A stretch of 11,617 nucleotides of DNA from Chloroflexota bacterium (GTDB taxonomy: Bacteria > Chloroflexota > Limnocylindria > P2-11E), in contig VBGS01000001.1 in assembly GCA_005889445.1 (NCBI GenBank), positions 1 through 11,617 of the forward strand, in the 5' to 3' direction. The notes beneath the pieces are model-generated. The model was given only the letters and a program-made list of their open reading frames with translations. It was not told where the DNA came from and did no database searches. Below, one piece after another: positions 1 to 7,232 of the stretch (positions within the stretch are counted from its first letter, which is position 1; every line of letters begins with the position of its first letter). Position numbers and translations under genes: made by a program.

Positions 1-28
1 GGGGCCAGCCCCTGCACAGGAAAAGGTA

Positions 29-58
29 GTCAGCAAAAGGCCGAAGGCCTTTGCTGAC
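29..58. terminator. Strong hairpin, possible intrinsic terminator
   Basis: The arms GTCAGCAAAAGGCC (29-42) and GGCCTTTGCTGAC (46-58) pair over 13 bp with one bulged A and a GAA loop. No long T tract follows on the + strand. On the - strand the hairpin is followed by TACCTTTT, so it could end a leftward transcript coming from the right, or act in both directions. It lies just before the peptidase gene and suggests that this gene starts after base 58. The function as a terminator is inferred from structure only. Confidence 0.5.
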
Positions 59-97
59 GATTGGAACGCCACCAGCACACCTCGACCCCCGACGACC

Positions 98-1882
98 ATC
101 GCCAATCCAGACGCGAGCATCGTCACCGCCGATCTCCCGCTCACGCCACGCTCGATCGGCGCGAAGTTCCGCCGGCTGGACGTCGCGGAGCTCGCGGGGG
201 TCCCCTATGTCGACTACATCTGGGGCGGCATCGACCTCTCGGCCGACGGAAGCGAGGTCGCCTTCGCCTGGAACCGTTCGGGGACCTTCGAGATCTACAG
301 CGCGCCGCTCGAGGGCGACGAGCGGATCTTCCAGCTCACCGATGCGAAGGAACGCTCGGTGTGGCCGCGGTGGTCACCCGATGGACGATCGGTGGCGTTC
401 CTTCGCGATGCCGGGGGCGACGAGCGGTTCGACATCTGGCTGGTCGATCGAAACGGCGAGCAGGAGCGCAACCTGACGAACGAGCCTGGCGTCATGCACC
501 GCGATCTCGCGTGGTCGCCCGACGGCACGAAGCTCGCGTACACGGCGAACGCGAACGGCAAGGCGTTCTCCGTCAACGTCATCGACGTCATCACCGGGGC
601 GAAGCGCACGTTGACGGACGGCGCGCGCGACGACCTGCAGCCTCGCTGGTCACCCGACGGCGCGCTGCTGCTGTTCACGTCGCGGCGCGATCCGGTCGAG
701 CGCACGAACGCCGATCTCCACGTCGTTCCCGTCGCCGGCGGCGAGGCGAAGCTGCTCGACACTCGTCAAGGCGTCGCCGGCGAATCGTTCGACGGCCGCT
801 GGTCCCCCGACGGGAGCCGGATCGCATTCACGACGGACAAGCGCGGGCGTCAGGAGATCGCGCTCGCGTCGTACGTCGACGGTCAGCTCGGGCGGATCGA
901 ATGGATGACCGAGAACGCGCACGATGAGTACGGTCCGGTATGGCGGCCGGATTCGCGCGCGCTCGACTACCTGCACGACGAGGCCGCCGCCTCGAGCCCG
1001 ACGAGACCGTGGGACGTTCTCATGACCCGCGAGCGCGCGACCGAGCCGCGCGCGATCACGCGATCGCTGCCGAGCGCGATCGATCCGGCCACCCTCGTCG
1101 AGCCGGTCCACATCGAATACCCCGGGGCCGGCGGCGAGCCAGTGCCGGCGCTCCTGTTCGTCCCCTACGCCGAGGCGATGCGTGGCGAGCACCTTCCGCC
1201 CGCGATCGTCGCGATCCACGGCGGACCGACCGCGCAGCACCACCGCGAGTGGAATCCGGCGATACAGGTCTTCGTGAACGCTGGATACGTTGTTCTCGCT
1301 CCGAACCCGCGCGGGTCGACCGGCTACGGGAAGCGGTGGCGCGAGGGGAACCGGCGCGACTGGGGCGGGAAAGACCTCGAGGACGTCGCGGCGGGTACGA
1401 CGTGGCTCGAAGAGAAGCACATCGCCGACGGCAAGCGGATCGGCGCGTACGGCGCGAGCTACGGCGGCTATCTCACCCTGATGTCGCTCGCGCTCCGGCC
1501 GGATCGCTTCGCCGCCGGTGTCTCGGTCGTCGGCGTCGTGTCGTGGAAGACGATGCACGACACGACCCGCGGGGACCTCCGCGAATACCTCGAGCGCGAG
1601 CTCGGCGAGCCGACCAAGGATGCCGAGCTCTTCCGGGAGCGCTCCCCGCTGACCCATGCGGCGAAGATCCGCGCGCCGCTCCTCATCCTGCAAGGCGCGA
1701 ACGACCCGCGCGTACCGCGGGCCGAGGCCGAGCAGGTCGTGAAGGCGATGCGCGAGGGTGGCAAGCTGCACGAGTACCACGTGTACGAAGGCGAGGGTCA
1801 CGGGTTCCGTGTCACGGAGAACCGCATCGACGCGCTGCGCCGCACCCTCGAATGGTTCGACCGGCACCTGCGTCGCGGGTAG
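98..1882 (+). CDS. S9-family serine peptidase (acylaminoacyl/dipeptidyl peptidase type)
   Basis: A two-domain prolyl-oligopeptidase-family enzyme expected to cleave short peptides. The N-terminal half is a PD40/TolB-like beta-propeller: four W-S-P-D-G motifs have their Trp codons at 371, 512, 647 and 800, with a weaker L-S-A-D-G blade near 236. The C-terminal alpha/beta hydrolase (about 1090-1870) has an HGGP oxyanion motif near 1217 and the triad: Ser in G-A-S-Y-G-G (codon 1457), Asp in G-A-N-D-P-R (codon 1703) and His in E-G-H-G-F (codon 1799). No signal peptide is visible, so it is probably cytoplasmic. The 5' end is unresolved. The frame is open back to base 2, but the first ATG/GTG/TTG in it is GTG 359, which lies inside a propeller blade and is too late. 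I placed the start near 98, after the hairpin, where codon use becomes coding-like; the codon there is ATC. The stop is TAG 1880-1882. Confidence 0.92.
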   Translation: MANPDASIVTADLPLTPRSIGAKFRRLDVAELAGVPYVDYIWGGIDLSADGSEVAFAWNRSGTFEIYSAPLEGDERIFQLTDAKERSVWPRWSPDGRSVAFLRDAGGDERFDIWLVDRNGEQERNLTNEPGVMHRDLAWSPDGTKLAYTANANGKAFSVNVIDVITGAKRTLTDGARDDLQPRWSPDGALLLFTSRRDPVERTNADLHVVPVAGGEAKLLDTRQGVAGESFDGRWSPDGSRIAFTTDKRGRQEIALASYVDGQLGRIEWMTENAHDEYGPVWRPDSRALDYLHDEAAASSPTRPWDVLMTRERATEPRAITRSLPSAIDPATLVEPVHIEYPGAGGEPVPALLFVPYAEAMRGEHLPPAIVAIHGGPTAQHHREWNPAIQVFVNAGYVVLAPNPRGSTGYGKRWREGNRRDWGGKDLEDVAAGTTWLEEKHIADGKRIGAYGASYGGYLTLMSLALRPDRFAAGVSVVGVVSWKTMHDTTRGDLREYLERELGEPTKDAELFRERSPLTHAAKIRAPLLILQGANDPRVPRAEAEQVVKAMREGGKLHEYHVYEGEGHGFRVTENRIDALRRTLEWFDRHLRRG

Positions 1883-1891
1883 CGGGACCGA

Positions 1892-3313
1892 TTGCCGCCT
1901 GACGCCGTCGTCATCGGCGCGGGGCCGAACGGGCTCTCCGCCGCGATCGCGCTCGCCCGTACCGGTCGATCGGTCGCGGTGCTGGAAGCGAACGCAACGA
2001 TCGGAGGGGGCTGCCGCTCCGCGGAGCTGACGCTCCCGGGGTTCGTTCACGATGTCTGCTCCGCGTTCCATCCGATGGGCGCCGCGTCGCCGTTCTTTCG
2101 CGAGCTCGACCTGCGCCCCGAGGGTCTCGAGTGGGTCGAGCCGCCGGCCGCGCTGGCCCACCCGCTCGATGACGGCACCGCGGTCATCCTCGAGCGCTCG
2201 ATCGACGCGACCGCCGCGGGACTGGGAAGCGACGGGCGCATGTACCGGCGGCTCGTGGAGCCGCTCGCCCGCGCGTGGGACGCGCTCGCGTCCGATGCGC
2301 TCGGGCCGCTCCTACGGATGCCGCGACACCCGCTCGTCCTGGCGCGGCTCGGACTGCCGGGGCTGCTGCCGGCGCGAATGCTCGCGCGGACCGCGTTTCG
2401 GAGCGCTCGCACCCGGGCGCTGATCGGCGGGCTTGCCGCCCACTCGGTCCTGCCGCTCGACGCGCCGCTGACGGCTTCGTTCGCGCTCATGTTCGCGGTG
2501 ACCACACACGTCGCGAGCTGGCCGATCGCACGCGGCGGCTCGCAGCGCATCGCCGACGCGCTGGCCGCGAGACTGCGCTCGCTCGGCGGGACGATCGAGG
2601 TGGACCGGCAGGTGCGGGGTGTCGCGGAGCTCTCGCCGGCGAGGGCGTATCTCTTCGACGTCACGCCAAGACAGCTCGAGCGCATCGCCGGTGAACGGTT
2701 CTCCGCGGGGTACCGATCGCAGCTGCGCTCGTTCCGCTACGGGCCGGGCGTCTTCAAGGTCGACTACGCGATCGATGGGCCGATCCCCTGGCGCGCGTCG
2801 GAATGCCTGCGTGCCGGCACGGTGCATCTGGGCGGCACCATCGACGAGATCGCCGAGAGTGAGGCCGCGGTCGCCCGCGGCAAGATCCCCGATCGGCCAT
2901 TCGTGCTCATCGGTCAGCAGAGCCTGTTCGACCGCTCGCGCGCGCCCGAGGGGAAGAACACGGTCTGGGGCTACTGCCATGTCCCGAACGGGTCGACCGT
3001 CGACATGACCGGGCGCATCGAGGCACAGCTGGAGCGCTTCGCCCCGGGCTTTCGCGACCGTGTCCTCGCGCGAAGCGTGATGACGCCCGCCGAGGTCGAA
3101 CGGAAGAACGAGAACTACATCGGCGGCGACATCGGCGGCGGCGAGAACTCGCTGTTCCAGTTCGTCACCCGGCCGTTCCCTCGTCTCGATCCATACGCGA
3201 CGTCGGCGCGAGACATCTACCTCTGCTCGTCATCGACGCCGCCGGGTGGCGGCGTGCACGGCATGTGCGGGTACCACGCGGCGCGAAGCGCGCTCGGCGG
3301 CGCCCTCAGCTAG
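1892..3313 (+). CDS. CrtI/phytoene-dehydrogenase-like FAD-dependent oxidoreductase
   Basis: A 473-residue flavoprotein of the phytoene desaturase / carotenoid ketolase-like amine-oxidase superfamily (COG1233 type). An N-terminal Rossmann dinucleotide site, V-V-I-G-A-G-P-N-G-L (residues 6-15), is followed by the E-A-N acidic residue after beta-2 and a G-G-G-C-R-S stretch. The C-terminus has the family's FAD-closing motif, P-P-G-G-G-V-H-G-M-C-G, about 20 residues before the end. Length is normal for the family (about 470-520). The start is TTG at 1892, 9 bp after the peptidase stop and in the same frame as it; the next in-frame ATG lies beyond the FAD motif, so TTG is the only sensible start. 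Tight spacing suggests co-transcription with the peptidase. No other carotenoid gene is nearby, so the substrate is unknown and a carotenoid role should not be assumed. Confidence 0.9.
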   Translation: MPPDAVVIGAGPNGLSAAIALARTGRSVAVLEANATIGGGCRSAELTLPGFVHDVCSAFHPMGAASPFFRELDLRPEGLEWVEPPAALAHPLDDGTAVILERSIDATAAGLGSDGRMYRRLVEPLARAWDALASDALGPLLRMPRHPLVLARLGLPGLLPARMLARTAFRSARTRALIGGLAAHSVLPLDAPLTASFALMFAVTTHVASWPIARGGSQRIADALAARLRSLGGTIEVDRQVRGVAELSPARAYLFDVTPRQLERIAGERFSAGYRSQLRSFRYGPGVFKVDYAIDGPIPWRASECLRAGTVHLGGTIDEIAESEAAVARGKIPDRPFVLIGQQSLFDRSRAPEGKNTVWGYCHVPNGSTVDMTGRIEAQLERFAPGFRDRVLARSVMTPAEVERKNENYIGGDIGGGENSLFQFVTRPFPRLDPYATSARDIYLCSSSTPPGGGVHGMCGYHAARSALGGALS

Positions 3314-3818
3314 ACGATCTGTTCTCGCTATCCGGCTTCGCGTCCGCCGTGAACGTCACCGTGAGGCGGCACACGCCGATGTCCACCACCTGACCGACCG
3401 CCAGTCGGCGCGGCGCGCTCAGGCGCTCTCGGTCGACCCACGTTCCGCCCATGCTCCCGGCGTCGCTGAGCCAGTAGGCGCCCTGGCGGTAGACGACGCG
3501 CGCATGGATGCGCGAGACCGAGAGATCCTCGAGCCGGATGGTGTTCTCGGGCGCGCGGCCGATCGTCGCACCGGATCGCCCGACCTCGAACGTGGCCGGC
3601 GTGCCCCGCTCGGATTCGAGACGGAGCACCACTTCGGTCGTCGGCGCGACTGACTCGGACTCCGTGAGCTGTTCTTCCGCCGGAGGCTCGGGCTGTGACT
3701 GGGGGATCTCGGGTGCGGTGGCCTCCTCCGGAACAGCCGCTGCTGGGCCCTGCGGCGTCGCCTCCGGTCGAGGACTTCCTGCGACGATGCGCCTCAGGCG
3801 CTCGAGGAAGGACTGCAC
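3306..3818 (-). CDS. FHA-domain protein, probable phosphothreonine reader
   Basis: A 170-residue protein starting at GTG 3818, 2 bp after the cyclase stop (TGA-GC-GTG), so very probably translationally coupled to it. Residues 1-14 form a short basic/hydrophobic helix. Residues 15-60 are a Pro/Glu/Ala-rich linker. Residues 62-157 are a forkhead-associated domain with T-I-G-R (85-88), L-S-V-S-R-I-H-A (99-106) and G-G-T-W-V-D (124-129). FHA domains bind phosphothreonine peptides; the Gly-Arg and Ser-Arg-x-His core is present. The usual Asn of the N-G-T element is Gly124, and the Asn of V-N is Asp129, so affinity may be altered. No kinase gene is in the window. The stop at 3306-3308 lies inside the 3' end of the convergent oxidoreductase gene (8-bp overlap). 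The frame stays open upstream to 5249, but that part is only a shadow of the cyclase gene. Confidence 0.88.
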   Translation of the reverse strand: MQSFLERLRRIVAGSPRPEATPQGPAAAVPEEATAPEIPQSQPEPPAEEQLTESESVAPTTEVVLRLESERGTPATFEVGRSGATIGRAPENTIRLEDLSVSRIHARVVYRQGAYWLSDAGSMGGTWVDRERLSAPRRLAVGQVVDIGVCRLTVTFTADAKPDSENRSSS

Positions 3819-3820
3819 GC

Positions 3821-6800
3821 TCAGATAGCGACCGCCTCGACCTGCTCGGCCGCGGTCCGCAGCGCGATCGCGCCGAGCCGTTCGGCGATGGCCTTCGCCT
3901 CTTCGCATTCGCCCCGGTGATCCCGCCCGAGGGCCGCGAGGACGCGAGCGTGATCCGCGAGCGCGACCGCGCGCTCGTAGTCGAGCCGCAGCGTGCCGAA
4001 CGCCTGGACCGCGTCGAAGAGAAGCTTCTCCGCTTTGCTCAGGTCGCCCCGATGCATCGCGCGCACGCCGTGGGCCTGCGTGAGAAGGGCCCGTCCCCGG
4101 GCGTGACCGGTCTTCTCGACGATCCCCTCGATGCGCTGCTCGAACGGCTCGTCGTCGATGCGCCAGCGCGCGGCCGCGAGGACCGCGACCGGGCCCATCA
4201 CGGCCTGGTCGACGAGATGCCTCGGGTAGCCGGCGCTCCGTATCGCGTGGTAGCTCGACTCGCTCTCGCGAAGCGCGTACACCGCGATGAGGAAGTCGCA
4301 TGCCGCGATCTCCACCGGGGTCGCCTCGGCCTCGACGAGCTCCTCGCGCAGGACTTTCTCTTCGGGCGCTCCGAGCGCCGCGGCTGCCGCCGCCGCGATC
4401 CCGAGGATCGAGTGCACCTTGCCCGCCGGAAGGAACTGCTGGCGCCGCCCCGCCGCGGCCAGGGCGCCGCGGAAATCGCCGGTGAGCAGACGCGCGGTCA
4501 CCTCGCCCGTGAGCGCGGCGCTCCCGAGGCGCGGCTTCTCGGTCTCGATGGCGAGGTCGCGCGCGAGCGTCGCATGCTCGATGACTTCGCTGAAGTCGCC
4601 GAGGACAAGCCCGGCGACGGCGATCATGTTGTGCGCGTCGATGAGCTCGTCGCTGTCCTGCAACGATTTGGCGATGGGAAGGCGGCGTTGATGCTGCGCA
4701 TACGACTCGCGGAAATTGCCAAGCTCGCCGTACGCATACCCGACAGCGTCCAGGCAGAGTGACACCTCGCGGAGCAGGCCGAGCTCCTCGGCGATGGCGA
4801 GCGCCTCCTTCGCCGTGGCAAGCGACTCCTCCCAGTCCGCATCCGACGGTTTCTGCCGCTTGCGCGACATGAACGCCTTCGCGGCGAGCAGGAGCACCTT
4901 GTCGCGGTTCCTCTTTCCGTTGACGATCGCAAGGCCCCGCGCGATCAGGCCCTCCAGGTCCGGGTGCTTCGCCTCCCACCGGGTGCAGAGCTCGGCCATG
5001 TGCGCGATGACCGTCGCGACCTCGGGACTCGACGGATCGCTTCCCTCGAGCGTCGCGAGCGCGCGCTCGTACGCGGTCAGCGCCGCATCGTTCTCGCCGC
5101 GGAAGCGGCGGACCCGCGCGATCAGATAGAGCGCACGGATCGCTTCGGTCGGCTTGCCCAGCTTCTCGTAGAGCTCCAGCGCCTGCTCCGCGAGATGGAG
5201 CGCCTCGATGTGCGCGTGGATCGCGGTCGCGCGCTCGGCGGCCTTCCACGAGTACTCGGCCGCTTTCTCGGGCACCTCGCCGAGCAGGTAGTGATGCGCC
5301 AGGGCTGGAAGGAAGTCGCGCACCGCGTCGCCGAGGACGGTCTCGTACGCGATCGCGACCCGGCGATGGAGCTCGATCCGACGGCGCATGAGCAGCGTGT
5401 TGTAGGCGACCTCCTGGACGACCGCGTGCTTGAATCGGTAGCGGCCCTCGCGGCGCTCCCCCGGCGCAGCCTCCAACACGAGGTCGGCCGCGATGAGCTC
5501 ATCGACCGCGTCGGCAAGGCGCGCCGAACCCGCCTCGCGGAGCACGCGATCGCCGAAGCGCTGCCCGATGACCGATGCGAGCTGGATGCACTCCCGTGCC
5601 GTCGGCGGGAGCCGGTCGATGCGAGCCGCGACGACGGCGTGCAGCGTGGCGGGGACCTCGAGCGCCGCGGGCCGCTCCCTGAGCTCCCATTCGCCTTTCT
5701 CATCCTTCGCGACCGCGCCCGAATCGACCAGTGAGCGGATCGACTCCTCGATGAAGAACGGATTGCCCCCGGCGCGGGCCACGATCTTGTCGCGAAGCTC
5801 GACGGGGATCCAGTCGAAGGTCGCCTCGATGATCCGGCCGGCTTCCTCATCGGAGAGCGGCTCGAGGACCAGCTGCGTGAAGTTCGTCCGGACCGCGTGC
5901 GGCTCGGGCGATCCCGGCCCGGCGCGCTGCGCGAGCAGCAGCAGGATCGGCACGCGCGACGCACGCGATGCGACGAACCAGAGCAGCTCGAGGGAAGCCG
6001 AGTCCGCGAAATGCAGGTCCTCGAGGACGTAGAGCAGCGGACGATCGCGGGCGAGCGCCGCGATCACGTCGTAGACGACGATGAAGAGCGATCGCTTCCA
6101 CTCCTCCGAGTCGCTCGGCGGCTCCGGCGAACCGGGAAGATGCAGGAACTGCGCGAACGTCGGCGCGACCAGCTCCGGGTTCGCGAAGCCGAGCGCCTGG
6201 AGCTTTTCGGGCAGCTTTGCGGCCGCTTCCGGGTCGTTCGGTTCGATCCGCAGGTCGACCAGGAGCGGCTCGATGAAGCCGGCGTAGCTTCGCTGGTTCA
6301 CCCGCGAGAACGTCCAGCGCAGGACGCGTGGTGTGTCGATCGTGCGGACTCCGTCCTCCGCCGAGGTCGCGAGCCCGATGAATTCGGTCAGCAGCCGGGT
6401 CTTGCCGATCCCCGGCTCGCCGGCGATGAGCACGACCTCGGTCCGGCCGATGCGGGAAGACTGGTATGAGAGATCAAGACGCGAGAGCTCCATCCAGCGG
6501 CCGACCAGGGGAGCGGCGATCTCGATCGTGGTGCGTGGTGTCGCACGCTCTCCGGTGAGGGCATATGCCAGGACGGGCCGCTCCTTCCCCTTCATCTCGA
6601 TCGGGCCGACCTCGCGGAAGGTGAACTCGCGGCTGGTCAGCCGAAAAGTGGCCTGCGTGACGTAGATCTCGCCCGGCGCCGCGGCCTGCTGGAGCCGGGA
6701 GGCCGTGTTGACGGTGTCCCCCATGACCCCGTACTCGCCCGAGCCGGTCCGCACCGCGCCGGCGACCACGAGCCCCGTGTGGATGCCGACCCGTAGACCG

Positions 6801-7111
6801 AGCTCGATCCCGAGCTGGGCTTTCACGCGGGTCGCGTGGCCGCTGAAGATCCGCTGCATGCCGAGGGCGCAGCGGAGCGCCCGCTGAGGGTCGTCCTCGT
6901 GAGCGATGGGAGCACCGAAGACCACGAAGATGGCGTCCCCGATGAACTTCTCGATCGTCCCGTCGTAGCGGAGCGCCTCTTCGGCGAGGTCCTCGAAGAT
7001 GCCCGAGACGAGGATCTGGAGCTCCTCGGGATCGAGGTCGTCGGCGAGCGCCGTGAACCCGACGAAGTCGGCGAACAGCACCGTGACGAGCCGGCGCTCC
7101 TGGTCCTGCAT
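3821..7111 (-). CDS. Class III adenylate/guanylate cyclase - AAA ATPase - TPR signalling protein
   Basis: A 1096-residue soluble sensor/regulator. Residues 1-190 are a class III nucleotide cyclase catalytic domain: metal-binding Asp15 (F-A-D-F-V-G-F-T) and Asp59 (K-F-I-G-D), purine-contacting Lys55, and transition-state Asn135 and Arg139 in G-D-T-V-N-T-A-S-R. The position that normally carries Asp or Thr, seven residues before Asn135, is Gly128. Next comes a large P-loop ATPase: V-G-R motif at 203-205, Walker A G-E-P-G-I-G-K-T (231-238), Walker B L-L-Y-V-L-E-D (359-365). Residues from about 640 onward are Ala/Leu-rich helical repeats of TPR type. No membrane segment and no C-terminal HTH are seen. 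I chose ATG 7109-7111 because it puts the cyclase motif at the usual distance from the N-terminus and lies downstream of an intrinsic terminator; the frame continues open to 7597, antisense to another gene. The FHA gene follows by 2 bp. Confidence 0.93.
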   Translation of the reverse strand: MQDQERRLVTVLFADFVGFTALADDLDPEELQILVSGIFEDLAEEALRYDGTIEKFIGDAIFVVFGAPIAHEDDPQRALRCALGMQRIFSGHATRVKAQLGIELGLRVGIHTGLVVAGAVRTGSGEYGVMGDTVNTASRLQQAAAPGEIYVTQATFRLTSREFTFREVGPIEMKGKERPVLAYALTGERATPRTTIEIAAPLVGRWMELSRLDLSYQSSRIGRTEVVLIAGEPGIGKTRLLTEFIGLATSAEDGVRTIDTPRVLRWTFSRVNQRSYAGFIEPLLVDLRIEPNDPEAAAKLPEKLQALGFANPELVAPTFAQFLHLPGSPEPPSDSEEWKRSLFIVVYDVIAALARDRPLLYVLEDLHFADSASLELLWFVASRASRVPILLLLAQRAGPGSPEPHAVRTNFTQLVLEPLSDEEAGRIIEATFDWIPVELRDKIVARAGGNPFFIEESIRSLVDSGAVAKDEKGEWELRERPAALEVPATLHAVVAARIDRLPPTARECIQLASVIGQRFGDRVLREAGSARLADAVDELIAADLVLEAAPGERREGRYRFKHAVVQEVAYNTLLMRRRIELHRRVAIAYETVLGDAVRDFLPALAHHYLLGEVPEKAAEYSWKAAERATAIHAHIEALHLAEQALELYEKLGKPTEAIRALYLIARVRRFRGENDAALTAYERALATLEGSDPSSPEVATVIAHMAELCTRWEAKHPDLEGLIARGLAIVNGKRNRDKVLLLAAKAFMSRKRQKPSDADWEESLATAKEALAIAEELGLLREVSLCLDAVGYAYGELGNFRESYAQHQRRLPIAKSLQDSDELIDAHNMIAVAGLVLGDFSEVIEHATLARDLAIETEKPRLGSAALTGEVTARLLTGDFRGALAAAGRRQQFLPAGKVHSILGIAAAAAAALGAPEEKVLREELVEAEATPVEIAACDFLIAVYALRESESSYHAIRSAGYPRHLVDQAVMGPVAVLAAARWRIDDEPFEQRIEGIVEKTGHARGRALLTQAHGVRAMHRGDLSKAEKLLFDAVQAFGTLRLDYERAVALADHARVLAALGRDHRGECEEAKAIAERLGAIALRTAAEQVEAVAI

Positions 7112-7168
7112 ACCTCGAAGTATCGGGCGCGGGTCTTCGGACGCGTGCGTGGAGGTGCCAAAAGCGCC
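7112..7168 (-). promoter_or_regulatory. Short upstream region of the cyclase gene
   Basis: Only 57 bp separate the cyclase ATG from the terminator of the preceding gene, so the cyclase promoter should lie here or overlap the terminator. GATACT (7124-7119) matches the -10 consensus at 4 of 6 bases and sits 7 nt before the ATG, which would give a nearly leaderless mRNA. A TTGGCA at 7161-7156 resembles a -35 box but lies about 31 bp from that -10, too far to pair with it. GAGG lies only 2 nt before the ATG, too close for a normal ribosome site. This is a weak call. Confidence 0.25.
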
Positions 7169-7200
7169 AAAAGAAGAAGGGAGCCCCGTCGGGGCTCCCT
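7169..7200 (-). terminator. Intrinsic terminator of the secreted mosaic protein gene
   Basis: A perfect 10-bp stem, AGGGAGCCCC (7178-7187) and GGGGCTCCCT (7191-7200), with a 3-nt loop. Read on the - strand it is followed by TTCTTCTTTT, a classical U-rich tail. It lies about 32 bp beyond the stop codon at 7233-7235 and separates this gene from the cyclase operon downstream. Confidence 0.88.
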
Positions 7201-7232
7201 CTTCCGTCAGCCTGTGTGCAAGACCTCCCTCG

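Noticed and set aside
650..2161. Long - strand frame (503 residues) opposite the peptidase and oxidoreductase
   Set aside because: Antisense shadow typical of high-GC DNA; Arg-rich, no domain, crosses two well-supported genes.
3306..5249. One 647-residue - strand open frame containing the FHA domain
   Set aside because: Upstream of 3818 it is Arg/Gly/Pro-rich shadow sequence in another frame of the cyclase gene; GTG 3818 right after the cyclase stop is the natural start.
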